Assembly (NCBI RefSeq): GCF_027912515.1
Contig: NZ_CP115464.1
Location: 806,001 to 870,000 of the forward strand
Length of the DNA stretch: 64,000 nt
Direction: 5' to 3'
Source of the DNA: Brevundimonas sp. NIBR10
Lineage (GTDB): Bacteria; Pseudomonadota; Alphaproteobacteria; Caulobacterales; Caulobacteraceae
In this document: piece after piece, positions 41,666 to 50,637 of the stretch
How the letters are laid out: each line of letters starts with the position of its first letter
Numbering within the stretch: the stretch's first letter is position 1
The notes under the pieces: model-generated
The model's input: the letters and a program-made list of their open reading frames with translations, nothing else
The model's database searches: none
Told to the model about the DNA's origin: nothing
Translations under genes and position numbers: made by a program

Positions 41666-43861
41666 ATGAGACCTATCGCCATTCGTTTGCTGTGCTCGAC
41701 CTGTGTCGGACTGGCGCTCGCCGCCGGAGCGGCCCACGCCCAGACGGCGGATCCCGCCGCACCGCCGTCCGACCCGCAGACGGATACGACCGTCGTCGAT
41801 GAGATCGTCGTCACGGCCCTCAAGCGCAATCAGGCGCTGCAGGATGTGCCGGTGACCGTGGTCGTCGCCGATCAGGAAACCCTTACGCGCAATGTGGTGA
41901 ACTCGTTCGAACAGATTTCGGCGGTCGCGCCGGGGCTGATCCTGACGCGGGCGCCGAACAATACGGTCAACGCCTCGGTGCGCGGCCTGGGTTCGGTCGC
42001 GGGACCGCAGGCGTTCGATCAGTCCGTCAGCTTCTTCGTCGACGGCGTCTACGCCGGACGGGCCCAGGATTTCCGGACGTCCCTGTTCGATCTGCAGAGC
42101 GTCCAGGTCGTCAAGGGCACCCAGGCCTCGCTGCTCGGCAAGAACACCAGCCTGGGCGCCATCGCCCTGACCACCCGCAAGCCCGGGGCGGCGTTCGGTT
42201 TCAATGCCACGGCCCAGTATGATTTCGAGCGGGAGTCCACGGTGTTGAACGGCGGGGTGAACCTGCCGGTCAATGACCGCTTCGCCTTGCGGCTGGCGGG
42301 CCAGTACCAGGACATCGGCGGCTATATCGAGAACCGCTACAACGGCGACAAGGCGCGTCACGACGAACAGAGCGGCGTGCGGTTGACCGGCCTGTGGACC
42401 CCGACCGATGCGATCGACATCACCCTGTCGGCCCAGAGCGAGAGCCTGAAATCCACGGGCGGCGCCTATGAGTTCATCGCCTCGCGCACCACGGTCGGGC
42501 CGGATCTCTACGCCGCGGCCGGATATCCGGGCCAGTTCGAGGTCAATCCGGATTTCTCCAACCTGCGCGGACCTGACGAGACCACCATCGACCAGGATTC
42601 GGATCGGGTGACCGGCTCCATCAACTGGCGACTGGGCGAATATACGGTCAGCGGCATCACGGGCTGGTCCCGCTACGATGAGGTGGTCAACGCGGACTTC
42701 GACAACTCGCCTGGCCGCTTCTTCAACATTCTCTTCAACAACTCAGGCGACACCTTCAGCCAGGAGGTGCGTCTCACCTCCCCGGAAGCCCGGCGGTTCC
42801 GGTACATCGTCGGCGCCCTGTACCTGCGCAACAATCTGCAGACGACGCAGCTGGCCGACGCCAACTACCCGATCCCGACCATTGCGCCCTTCGCCCTGCA
42901 GGGCGCCTACCGCCAGGCGTTCGAGCAGGACACCACCACCTGGTCGGCCTTCGGTCAGGCCGACTACGACATCACCGAGCGGTTGAGCGCCTCGGTGGGC
43001 GTGCGTTTCACCGACGAGAAGAAATCCATCTCGACCTCGCGGGTCACAGTGCGTCCGGGCCCCTTCTCGACCATCCTGAACCCCGACTACGCCCTGACCT
43101 TCCTCGATCGCCAGGAGCAGGTCACCGACGGCTCGGTCGGGCTGAACTACAAGGCGACCGACGACGCCCTGTTCTACATCAGCGCCGCCCAGGGCACGAA
43201 GGGCGGCGGCTTCTCGGACGCCGCGACCTTCCCGGCCAATGCTGAATATTCGGCTGAACAGGCGCGCACGATCGAGGCCGGGATGAAGCTGACGGCGCTG
43301 GATCGCGCGGTGACCTTCAATCTCGCCCTGTTCCGGACGCGGGTGGACGATTTCCAGACCAGCAATTTCGATGGTCAGAAATATATCGTCTCCAACACCG
43401 ACCTGAAGTCGGATGGCGCCGAGGTGTTCGCGGAATGGCGGCCCGTGTCGGCGCTCGCCTTCACCCTGAATGCGACCTATGCCGAAACACAGGACGCCAT
43501 CACCGGCGCCCCGGTGCCCCGGGCCCCGAAATGGTCCGGACTGGCGGCGGCGGATTACGTGGCGGATCTCTCCGGCGGCTATACGCTCAACCTGAACGCC
43601 TCGGTGCAGCATCGCTCGAGCATCACCCACCAGCAGAACCCGATCGTGACCCCGCGCGGCGACGCCTTTACGCCGGTCAACGCCCACATCGGGCTGTCGC
43701 GCGCCGGCGCGCCCTGGGATCTCAAACTGATCGGCCGAAACCTGTTCAACGACCGGTCCGCGTCCTTCGGCTTCAACGCCTCCTTCTTCCCCAGCGGGAA
43801 CTCGGTGGCGCAGTGGGAAGATCCGCGCTCTGTCCTGCTCCAGCTCAACCTCCGCTACTGA
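41666..43861 (+). CDS. TonB-dependent receptor (second catabolic cluster)
   Basis: A 731-aa receptor. The signal peptide ends near residue 25 (GAAHA-Q). It is followed by VVDEIVVTALKRNQALQDVP, a plug with VRGLGSVAGPQ and VVKGTQASLLGKNTSLGAI, and a barrel ending LLQLNLRY. The usual GPQGTLFGKN motif has diverged to GTQASLLGKN and the terminal residue is Tyr rather than Phe; both are tolerated variants. ATG 41666 follows GGGAGG. The promoter is bracketed by operator sites A and B. The MFS gene follows by 13 nt, giving a two-membrane uptake pair. Confidence 0.92.
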   Translation: MRPIAIRLLCSTCVGLALAAGAAHAQTADPAAPPSDPQTDTTVVDEIVVTALKRNQALQDVPVTVVVADQETLTRNVVNSFEQISAVAPGLILTRAPNNTVNASVRGLGSVAGPQAFDQSVSFFVDGVYAGRAQDFRTSLFDLQSVQVVKGTQASLLGKNTSLGAIALTTRKPGAAFGFNATAQYDFERESTVLNGGVNLPVNDRFALRLAGQYQDIGGYIENRYNGDKARHDEQSGVRLTGLWTPTDAIDITLSAQSESLKSTGGAYEFIASRTTVGPDLYAAAGYPGQFEVNPDFSNLRGPDETTIDQDSDRVTGSINWRLGEYTVSGITGWSRYDEVVNADFDNSPGRFFNILFNNSGDTFSQEVRLTSPEARRFRYIVGALYLRNNLQTTQLADANYPIPTIAPFALQGAYRQAFEQDTTTWSAFGQADYDITERLSASVGVRFTDEKKSISTSRVTVRPGPFSTILNPDYALTFLDRQEQVTDGSVGLNYKATDDALFYISAAQGTKGGGFSDAATFPANAEYSAEQARTIEAGMKLTALDRAVTFNLALFRTRVDDFQTSNFDGQKYIVSNTDLKSDGAEVFAEWRPVSALAFTLNATYAETQDAITGAPVPRAPKWSGLAAADYVADLSGGYTLNLNASVQHRSSITHQQNPIVTPRGDAFTPVNAHIGLSRAGAPWDLKLIGRNLFNDRSASFGFNASFFPSGNSVAQWEDPRSVLLQLNLRY

Positions 43862-43874
43862 ACAAGGCCTGCTC

Positions 43875-45212
43875 GTGACCCCTCTCCCCGACGCCGCCTC
43901 CGCTTCCGATCCCCACGACCGCAGCGGAGGCGGTGGCCTGCGACAGTGGTGGCTGGTCGGCTGTCTGACGGTCTTCGCCATGCTGGCGATGGTCGACAAG
44001 AACATCATCACCCTGCTTGTCCTGCCCATCAAAAGGGATCTGGGCCTGAGCGACACCCAGATCGGCCTGATCATCGGCACGGCCTTTGCGGTCTCCAACC
44101 TGGTCATCGGCATTCCCGCGGGCTGGCTGGCGGACAAGGTCAACCGCAAGTCGATCCTGTTCGTCGGGGTGGGCCTGTGGTCCGCCATGGCCGCGACCTG
44201 CGGCCTGGCGGGCAATTTCCTGACCCTGTTCTGGGCGCGTGCAGGGGTGGGGTTGGCCGAGGGGCTGCTGCCGCCCGCGGCCTATTCCCTTCTGCGTGAC
44301 GGCGTCTCGCCCGCGCGGCGCGGACGGGCCTTCAGCATCTACGCCATGGCGACCCTTCTGGGCACCGGGCTGGCCTTTGTGGCGGGCGGGCTGTTGATCA
44401 GGGCCCTTTCGACCGCCGATTTCAGCGGGTGGCCGGTCCTTTCGGGTCTGGCGCCCTGGTCGCTCGCCCTGATCTTCGCCGGTCTCGCCGGTCTGCCCCT
44501 GCTCCTTTTGCTGGCCACCATTCGCGAGCCGGGCAGGGGTTCGGCCGAGCAGTCGGCCGTCAGTTTCAAAAGCGCGTTGGGCCTCATGTGGGCCGACCGC
44601 GCCGTCTATCTTCCGCTGGCGGTCTTCTCAGTCGCTCACGCCATGCTGACGCAATCGCTGGGCGTTTGGGTGCCGGCCCTGGTGGGTCTGCGGTTCGATC
44701 TGGGACCGGCCCAGATGGGCCCCATCCTCGGCCTTCTGCTGATGACCATGGGGCCTCTGGGACTCGTTCTGACAGGCTTCGGCATTGACCGGATCAACAA
44801 GGCGGGCGGCGCCGGATCGGCGGCGGTCGCCGTCATCGCCTCGGTCCTGCTGCTGGCGGTGACCCCCTTTCACCCGCTGGTCCCCTCGGTGGAGACCTTC
44901 TGGGTCGCCCAGGGCCTCGTCCTGCTGGGCGCCACGACCTATCTGGCGGTGACCTCGACCCTCGTCGCCCAGATCGCGCCCCAGCGGGCCATCGGCAAGA
45001 CCATGGCGGTGTTCCTGGTGCTTCAGGGCGCCCTCGGCTCGGGCGTCGCGCCGGCCCTGACGGCCTCGGTCGGTGAACATCTGTTCGCCGGACAGGCGAC
45101 GCCGATCGCCTCGGCCATGAGCGTCGTCCACGCCGGTCTGGCCCTGGTCGCGCTCGGCTCGGCCGTGGTCCTGTTTCTCAACTTCCGTCGCCGGCTTCGC
45201 GCGTCAGCCTGA
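43875..45212 (+). CDS. MFS transporter (second catabolic cluster)
   Basis: A 445-aa twelve-TM carrier. TM1 carries MVDKNIITLLVLPIKRDLGLSDTQIG, the sphingomonad 'spinster-like' pattern, and the A-motif GIPAGWLADKVNRKS is intact. The start is GTG 43875, 13 nt after the receptor stop with AAGG upstream. It probably moves the cluster's aromatic substrate into the cytoplasm. The gene is convergent with the Rieske oxygenase, with an inverted repeat over both stop codons. Confidence 0.88.
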   Translation: MTPLPDAASASDPHDRSGGGGLRQWWLVGCLTVFAMLAMVDKNIITLLVLPIKRDLGLSDTQIGLIIGTAFAVSNLVIGIPAGWLADKVNRKSILFVGVGLWSAMAATCGLAGNFLTLFWARAGVGLAEGLLPPAAYSLLRDGVSPARRGRAFSIYAMATLLGTGLAFVAGGLLIRALSTADFSGWPVLSGLAPWSLALIFAGLAGLPLLLLLATIREPGRGSAEQSAVSFKSALGLMWADRAVYLPLAVFSVAHAMLTQSLGVWVPALVGLRFDLGPAQMGPILGLLLMTMGPLGLVLTGFGIDRINKAGGAGSAAVAVIASVLLLAVTPFHPLVPSVETFWVAQGLVLLGATTYLAVTSTLVAQIAPQRAIGKTMAVFLVLQGALGSGVAPALTASVGEHLFAGQATPIASAMSVVHAGLALVALGSAVVLFLNFRRRLRASA

Positions 45213-45239
45213 GGCCGACGCGCGACGCCGGCGTCAGGC
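45207..45239. terminator. Bidirectional hairpin over two convergent stop codons
   Basis: GCCTGAGGCCG and CGGCGTCAGGC form an 11-bp stem with one mismatch. The left arm contains the MFS stop (TGA) and the right arm the complement of the Rieske stop, so one hairpin can serve both genes. Confidence 0.5.
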
Positions 45240-46316
45240 GACCACGGGGCCGGCTTCTTCGCTGACCTTGGCGATGAGCATGCGCCGGAACCGCAACGCC
45301 GCTTCGTCGGCCCGGACACTGGTGTCGGGCGTGGCCGCGCCGAGTTCGTTATAGGACGTCTGGATCGACTCGATCGCCTCCCGGTCCGTCAGGAAAACGT
45401 CCCAGACGACCTGGTTCTGCGCGGCGAGCGCGTCGCCCTCCAGCTTTGCGCCGTAGTTGCTGGCGGCCGCCACGAAGTAGTGGCAGCTCGTGTCCGTCTC
45501 GGGAGTGATGCCGAAAGGCGCGTGACGGATCGCAGGGGCGCGGTCCGGATCGTCGGGGAAAGAGAAGATGTTGGTCACGACATTGAGGCTCGGGACCCAG
45601 GTCTGCGAGATCAGCTCGCGATGGACCCGCACCCCGTCGGGCAGTCCGAACTGTTTGGCGTAGGGGCCTGTCACGACTTCCTCGACGGTGCGCGAGATCC
45701 GGATCGATCCATCCCCCACGATCTCGGTTCGCGCCGGCGTTTCGGCGATCTTGCCGCTGTCGAAATAGCCTTCGTGGAGGAAGGTGATGTGAGACACGTC
45801 CAGAAGGTTTTCGTGGAGCAGCTGGTAGCTGCCGCCGATCCCCATCAGGAACCGCTGGGTCTTGTGGAAACCGTCATCGTCGGCCAGGCCGAACGCCTGG
45901 TGATCGGGGATCAGGCCCTCATCGGCGAGGGCGGGTTCGCCCATCCAGGCCCAGATCCAGTCCCAGCGTTCGGCGACGGGATAGGAGCGGACCTTCATCT
46001 GGCGCGGGATCTGGACCTGGGAAGGCACCTTGACGCAATCGCCCGAGGGCTCGAACTCCAGGCCGTGGTAGGCGCACTGGATCCGGTCGCCGCAGACGAC
46101 CTTGCCCAGGGACAGGGCCATGGCCCGGTGCGCACAGTAGTCGGCCAGCATCACCGCCCGGCCGTCGTCGGTGCGGTAAAGGACCACGCGGTCGCCCAGA
46201 ATCCGGCGCGACATGGGCTTTGACGTCACTTCGTTGGAGAAGCCGACGACATACCAGGCGTTCCGCGGCGCGGGCAGTTTGCCGGGATAGAAGCTGGCGG
46301 CGTTTTCGATAAGCAT
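45234..46316 (-). CDS. Rieske oxygenase, vanillate O-demethylase-like oxygenase subunit
   Basis: A 360-aa oxygenase. The Rieske [2Fe-2S] ligands are Cys61/His63 (CAHR; most relatives have CPHR) and Cys81/His84 (CAYH). The mononuclear-iron region NLLDVSHITFLHEG supplies His176 and His181, with Asp173 as the bridging acid. Overall length and the C-terminal DAAGE-less tail fit group II enzymes such as vanillate, dicamba and toluenesulfonate oxygenases, which demethylate or hydroxylate aromatics. Start 46316 follows GGGAG. It lies 25 nt after its reductase gene and needs that protein for electrons. Confidence 0.9.
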   Translation of the reverse strand: MLIENAASFYPGKLPAPRNAWYVVGFSNEVTSKPMSRRILGDRVVLYRTDDGRAVMLADYCAHRAMALSLGKVVCGDRIQCAYHGLEFEPSGDCVKVPSQVQIPRQMKVRSYPVAERWDWIWAWMGEPALADEGLIPDHQAFGLADDDGFHKTQRFLMGIGGSYQLLHENLLDVSHITFLHEGYFDSGKIAETPARTEIVGDGSIRISRTVEEVVTGPYAKQFGLPDGVRVHRELISQTWVPSLNVVTNIFSFPDDPDRAPAIRHAPFGITPETDTSCHYFVAAASNYGAKLEGDALAAQNQVVWDVFLTDREAIESIQTSYNELGAATPDTSVRADEAALRFRRMLIAKVSEEAGPVVA

Positions 46317-46341
46317 TCGGGTCTCCCTTGGGTTTGTTTTT

Positions 46342-47295
46342 CTAGATATCCAGAACCAGACGGCCGCCGACGGCGCGCGAACAGCAGATCGCCATCACAT
46401 CATTCGCCGCCTGTTCGGCCGGGCTCAGATACATGTCCCGATGATCGACGACGCCCGCGATCACCCGGGTCATGCAGGTGCCGCACACCCCCTGTTCGCA
46501 GGACAGGGGGACATCGACGCCGGCGGCGATCAGGGCGTCGGCGATGGTCTCGTCGGGGCCGACCCGGACAACCCGGCCCGACGCCCTAGCCTCGACCTCA
46601 AAGGCGTCGCCGGCGATGTCGATCTCGGCCCCGAAATCTTCCTTGTGGATCGCCTCGTCCGGCCAGCCCAGGCTCCGGGCGGAGGCGATGACGGACTGCA
46701 TGAATCCGGTCGGGCCGCAGACGTAGAGGTGGGCGCCGTCGCGAGCCGGCGGCAGGATCTGCGCCGCATCAAAGGCGCGACCGGCGGCGCGATCGGTGCG
46801 GTGGATCGAAATCTCGCCTGCCAGTCCCGCCCGGGCGAGACGCGTCTCAAACGGCGCCGCGCTGTGACGGTTGACCACATAGTGGAGGTGAAACGGGACG
46901 CCCTGCGTCGTCAGGGCGTGAGCCATGGACAGCAGGGGCGTGAGCCCGATCCCGCCGGCGATCAGAACGACGAAAGGGGCCGGCGTCAGGCTGAAGTGGT
47001 TGCGGGGCGCGCCGATGCGCAAGCCCTCGCCTTCAGCTATGGCGTGGACCGCGATCGATCCGCCGCGCGACTGCGGGTCGCGAAGCACGGCGATCTGGTA
47101 GGTCCCGGCCTGACCCGGGTCGCCGCAAAGGGAATACTGGCGAACACTGTCGGGCAGATGGACATCGATATGGGCGCCCGCCTCGAACGGCGGCAGGACG
47201 CCGTCCACGGGTTCGAGTTCGAGCAGGACCACGTCCGCGGAGAGGGCTTCGCGCCGGCGCACCCGGACGTGATGGCTTTCGCGTATGTTCGTCAT
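46342..47295 (-). CDS. Phthalate-family (VanB-like) oxygenase reductase
   Basis: A 317-aa flavin/iron-sulfur reductase. The flavin-binding RQYSLCG (52-58), the NAD(P)-binding AGGIGLTPLLSM (113-124) and YVCGPTGFM, and a C-terminal plant-type [2Fe-2S] with Cys266, Cys271, Cys274 and Cys304 or Cys305 (CEQGVCGTC) are present in the order typical of VanB-like reductases. ATG 47295 is preceded by GGAG; the longer ORF to 47376 would run through the shared promoter and operator. It is divergent from the acetoacetate-decarboxylase-like gene with operator site C between them. Confidence 0.92.
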   Translation of the reverse strand: MTNIRESHHVRVRRREALSADVVLLELEPVDGVLPPFEAGAHIDVHLPDSVRQYSLCGDPGQAGTYQIAVLRDPQSRGGSIAVHAIAEGEGLRIGAPRNHFSLTPAPFVVLIAGGIGLTPLLSMAHALTTQGVPFHLHYVVNRHSAAPFETRLARAGLAGEISIHRTDRAAGRAFDAAQILPPARDGAHLYVCGPTGFMQSVIASARSLGWPDEAIHKEDFGAEIDIAGDAFEVEARASGRVVRVGPDETIADALIAAGVDVPLSCEQGVCGTCMTRVIAGVVDHRDMYLSPAEQAANDVMAICCSRAVGGRLVLDI

Positions 47296-47345
47296 ACTCC
47301 ACTCCCTGACTCCGCGATTGCTCTTTGTGGCGTTGCGCGGCAGTA

Positions 47346-47361
47346 TTCCTTCTACAAGGAA
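47346..47361. promoter_or_regulatory. Cluster-2 operator site C
   Basis: TTCCTT-CTAC-AAGGAA, perfect arms, in the 140-bp divergent gap between the reductase (start 47295) and the decarboxylase-like gene (start 47436). One site can control both directions. Confidence 0.7.
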
Positions 47362-47435
47362 ATAACGGCTTCGCAAAGTCGCAGGCGGCTGTCGACGATC
47401 ATTTCGTCCGCAGACGCTCCAGGAAAGGAAGATCC

Positions 47436-48248
47436 ATGTTCGCCTCTCGTCCGCTCAGACATCGCATGCCCGTCGTGTTCGGGCCCACCTGCGGGCCTCG
47501 CCAGGGCCCCGACGGGGAACTCTACGACTATGCTGATGCGCCCCGCACGACGGTGACCATGAGCTTTTTGACGCAGGCCAGCGCGCTGGAGGCCTATCTG
47601 CCGCCCTTCTGCGTGCTCGACGGCGAGCCGGTGGTCACTGTTGAGCACATCGAACTGCGGGACCTGGAATGGTTGGCGGGGCGAACCTACAGCCTGTTGG
47701 GCGTCAAATATCCGGTGCGTTACGCCGGGCCGAGCGAGAGCGTTCGCGGGCCCTTCTACGCGGTGCTGTGGGAAAACCGGCCCGAACCCATTCTGAGCGG
47801 TCGCGAGGAACTCGGTTTCGCCAAGCTGTACTGCGAACTGCCCGCGCCGCGCGTCCTGCGCGGGCGCAGGCAATGGGCGGCGGTCTGGGACGGCCATACC
47901 TTTATCGAGCTGTCTGTCGACAACCTCAGGGATGCGGTCCCGCCGGCCGCCAATCCCGCGATCGACGGGGTCATTCATCACCGTTACCTCCCGCGGGTCT
48001 CGGCGACATCGGAGGCGGAGATCGAACAGATGGTGCTGACCCCCGCCGGGGGCGCGACCGTTCGCTATGAGTCCTATCAGCGGGGCGACGCCGAGGTCCG
48101 GTTCCTGCCGTCGACCTGGGAACAGCTGCCGACCATGTTCCACATCGTCAACGCCCTGGCGGCCCTGCCCGTGCTCGAGTCGCGCGGCGCCTCCATCGCC
48201 GTGACCCGGGGCGGCAAGGATCTCAGCGATCAACGGGTGCTCGGCTAG
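47436..48248 (+). CDS. Acetoacetate decarboxylase-family protein
   Basis: A 270-aa protein of the ADC superfamily. The Schiff-base lysine is Lys130 in SGREELGFAKLYCEL, which matches the GxELGxPK region of acetoacetate decarboxylase, and the N-terminal Arg/Glu-rich strand pattern is retained. ATG 47436 follows AGGAAAGGAAG. It is a single-gene unit between the divergent operator C and a convergent hairpin. If fumarylacetoacetase releases acetoacetate here, it could decarboxylate it to acetone. Superfamily members also act as aldolase-dehydratases on larger ketones or ring-cleavage products, which fits a dedicated catabolic cluster equally well. Confidence 0.82.
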   Translation: MFASRPLRHRMPVVFGPTCGPRQGPDGELYDYADAPRTTVTMSFLTQASALEAYLPPFCVLDGEPVVTVEHIELRDLEWLAGRTYSLLGVKYPVRYAGPSESVRGPFYAVLWENRPEPILSGREELGFAKLYCELPAPRVLRGRRQWAAVWDGHTFIELSVDNLRDAVPPAANPAIDGVIHHRYLPRVSATSEAEIEQMVLTPAGGATVRYESYQRGDAEVRFLPSTWEQLPTMFHIVNALAALPVLESRGASIAVTRGGKDLSDQRVLG

Positions 48249-48264
48249 GGTCGAGGGGCGAGGC

Positions 48265-48333
48265 GCATCCAGACCGCCCGGCGACCGCCCCCGGGGTCGG
48301 GGGCCACGGCGGCGCCCCGCGGCCTGGATGCGG
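48265..48333. terminator. Inverted repeat between convergent genes
   Basis: CGCATCCAG and CTGGATGCG are perfect 9-bp arms enclosing a G+C-rich region with inner pairing (GCCCCC / GGGGGC). It sits between the stops at 48248 (+) and 48340 (-) and probably terminates both. Confidence 0.45.
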
Positions 48334-48339
48334 CCGCCG

Positions 48340-49629
48340 CTAGCCGGCGGCGGGGGTCACGCGTGTGCGGATCTCGCCCAGACCGATCGGGACGCAACCC
48401 TCCCGGCGGCAGAGCGCGCGCAGGATCACCTCGTCCCCGTCCTCCAGATAGGTGCGCGTCTCGCCGGTCGAAAGCCGCAAGGGACGCGCGCCGTCGGCGG
48501 TGCGCTCGAGCAGGCAGCCGCCGCCGGTGTCTCCCGATGCGGAGATGGTGCCGCTGCCCAGAAGGTCGCCGGGGTTCAGGCCGCATCCGCCCACGGTATG
48601 GTGGGCGATCATCTGGGCGGGGGTCCAGTAGAGGTCGAGGCTGGAGGCGGTGGTGATCCGCTCGGGCTCCACTCCGCCAGCGCGCATGGCCGCGGTCTGG
48701 ATCCAGACCTCCAGATCGATATCCAGAGCGCCCGCACGGCGATCGGTCTCCGCGTCGAGATAGTCCAGAAGCGGGGGCGCGTCCGCCCCCCGATCCTGCC
48801 GGGGCGCGCGGTAGGGGGCCAGAGCGTCCCGGGTCACGATCCAGGGCGAGACCGAGGTCGCGAAATTCTTGGACAGAAAAGGCCCGAGCGGCTGGGCTTC
48901 CCAGCGCTGGAAATCCCGGGCTGACCAGTCGTTCAGCAGTCCGTAGCCGAACACGACGGCGTCAGCGCTCGCGATATCGACGGCGCCGGGATGATCGGCC
49001 GCTCCCATCCAGATCGCCAGCTCCAGCTCATAGTCCAGCTTGGCCGTCGGTTGAAGGACGGGCTGGCCCTCGACCAGAACCTGCCCAAGCGGCCGGGCGA
49101 TCGTCGCGCTGACGTCAACGCTCGACGCCCGGCCATGATAGGCGACCGGGAGGTGGCGATAGTTGGGAAGGAGGGCGTCGCCCGACGGCCGGAACAGGCG
49201 CCCCGCCGCGGTCGCGTGGTGAATGCCCGCGTAGAAGTCCGTGTAGTCGCCAATGTCGACCGGTCGGTGCATTTCGCACAGGGCCTGGGCGAACAGCCAC
49301 GTCTCGCGTTGCGGCTTCGCCGGGCCGTCGTCGGACAGAAGCGTGACCAGGCTCCGACGCAGGGCTTTCATCGCCGGACCCGGCAACGCCATCAGCCCGT
49401 TCAGACGGCGGTCCTGACAGGCTTCGATGACGCCCGCCTCCAGACCCTCGAGGCCGCCTTCATCGGCGGCAACCTTCAGGTCGAGGATCTCGTCGCCGAT
49501 GGCGACGCCGATGCGCGGCGCCGATCCTCCGGTGCTGAAGACGCCGAATGGCAAGTTTTCCAGCGGAAACAAGGGGTGGCCGCGGGCGCTGGAAACCCAG
49601 GATGTGAGGGGGGGGACGGGCAGGGTCAT
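48340..49629 (-). CDS. fahA: Fumarylacetoacetase
   Basis: A 429-aa hydrolase matching full-length fumarylacetoacetase (EC 3.7.1.2). DYTDFYAGIHHAT holds the metal Asp and the catalytic His, then LPVAYHGRASSV, the acidic metal ligands in LDYELELAIWMG, GYGLLNDWSARDFQRWE and GPFLSKNFATSVSPW, as in the homogentisate-pathway enzyme. It starts at ATG 49629 after GGAGAGG. It hydrolyses a C-C bond in a 2,4-dioxo acid to give fumarate and acetoacetate, or an analogue. No homogentisate dioxygenase is in the window; the neighbouring VOC dioxygenase may supply a related ring-fission product instead. Confidence 0.9.
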   Translation of the reverse strand: MTLPVPPLTSWVSSARGHPLFPLENLPFGVFSTGGSAPRIGVAIGDEILDLKVAADEGGLEGLEAGVIEACQDRRLNGLMALPGPAMKALRRSLVTLLSDDGPAKPQRETWLFAQALCEMHRPVDIGDYTDFYAGIHHATAAGRLFRPSGDALLPNYRHLPVAYHGRASSVDVSATIARPLGQVLVEGQPVLQPTAKLDYELELAIWMGAADHPGAVDIASADAVVFGYGLLNDWSARDFQRWEAQPLGPFLSKNFATSVSPWIVTRDALAPYRAPRQDRGADAPPLLDYLDAETDRRAGALDIDLEVWIQTAAMRAGGVEPERITTASSLDLYWTPAQMIAHHTVGGCGLNPGDLLGSGTISASGDTGGGCLLERTADGARPLRLSTGETRTYLEDGDEVILRALCRREGCVPIGLGEIRTRVTPAAG

Positions 49630-49657
49630 GGCGGCCTCTCCAAGGCGGGTTGACTAT

Positions 49658-49673
49658 TTCCTGCCACAGAGAA
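49658..49673. promoter_or_regulatory. Cluster-2 operator site D
   Basis: TTCCTG-CCAC-AGAGAA, a degenerate member of the family, with TATT and ATAA flanks like site E. It lies in the 98-bp divergent gap between fumarylacetoacetase (start 49629) and the VOC dioxygenase operon (start 49728). Confidence 0.5.
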
Positions 49674-49727
49674 TAAACCGGACGCAACCCGCCGCGTGAC
49701 GGTCGGGGCGACTTCCGGAGGATCGAT

Positions 49728-50636
49728 ATGCAGCTCAAAGGGGTGGACGCCGTCGTCCTCGGCGTTGAGGACATCGCGGCGGGCCGGCGCTTCTATGGGG
49801 ATTTTGGCCTCAGCCCCACGGCGGCAGGGGCGAGCTACGCCGACTTCGAGGCCCGCGACGGCAGTCAGATTCTCGTGCGCCGGTCCGATGATCCAGGCCT
49901 GCCTGTCGCCCAGGCGGCCGGTTCGACGATCCGCGAAATGATCTGGGGCGCCGCCTCGGCCGCCGACCTGGAAGCGATCGCTGCCGAACTGGCGCGTGAT
50001 CGTCCGGTCAGTCGCGATCCCGACGGGACCGTGCACAGCGTGGACGAGGACGGCTACGGGATCGGCTTCCGGGTCGAACAGAGACGCAAACCCGTCCCGG
50101 CGGCCAACCGGCTGAACATCTACGGCGCCGAACCGACGCGGCCGATGAACAGCCGCATCGACTTCATGGAGGCGATACGGCCGGCCTCCATCGCCCATGT
50201 GGTGGTGTTTTCATCGGATGTGCCCAAAGCGACCGCCTTCTATGTCGAGCGGCTGGGGTTTCGGGTGAGTGACCGTTTTCGCGATGGCAAGGGCGTGTTT
50301 CTGCGGGCGTCAGGCTCGACCTACCACCACAACCTTTTCCTGATCGCGGGACCCAGGGGCCTGCATCACATCGCCTTTCCCGTGACCGACTTCAACGACA
50401 TCATGCTCGGCGGTCAGGCGATGCTGCGCTCCGGCTGGGAGACCAAGATCGGACCGGGGCGACACCGGATCGGCTCCAACTTCTTCTGGTATTTCAAGAG
50501 CCCGCTCGGCGGCGCCATGGAACTGACCGCCGACATGGACCGGGCCGACGATGACTGGCCGGTCCAGGAGTGGGATTTTGTCCCGACCAACACCGCCGCC
50601 TGGTCCGTCACCTTCAATCCGCCGCAGGGAGGCTGA
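49728..50636 (+). CDS. Two-domain VOC extradiol-type dioxygenase
   Basis: A 302-aa type I extradiol dioxygenase-like protein with an N-terminal domain (about 5-115) that has lost its metal ligands and a catalytic C-terminal domain (152-290) with His157 (SIAHVVV), His213 or His214 (GLHHIAF) and Glu265 (AMELTAD). This is the layout of catechol 2,3-dioxygenase and BphC. It should open an aromatic ring between or beside hydroxyls. It is the first gene of a four-gene unit, and the FAA hydrolase starts 1 nt after its stop. Confidence 0.85.
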   Translation: MQLKGVDAVVLGVEDIAAGRRFYGDFGLSPTAAGASYADFEARDGSQILVRRSDDPGLPVAQAAGSTIREMIWGAASAADLEAIAAELARDRPVSRDPDGTVHSVDEDGYGIGFRVEQRRKPVPAANRLNIYGAEPTRPMNSRIDFMEAIRPASIAHVVVFSSDVPKATAFYVERLGFRVSDRFRDGKGVFLRASGSTYHHNLFLIAGPRGLHHIAFPVTDFNDIMLGGQAMLRSGWETKIGPGRHRIGSNFFWYFKSPLGGAMELTADMDRADDDWPVQEWDFVPTNTAAWSVTFNPPQGG

Positions 50637-50637
50637 C

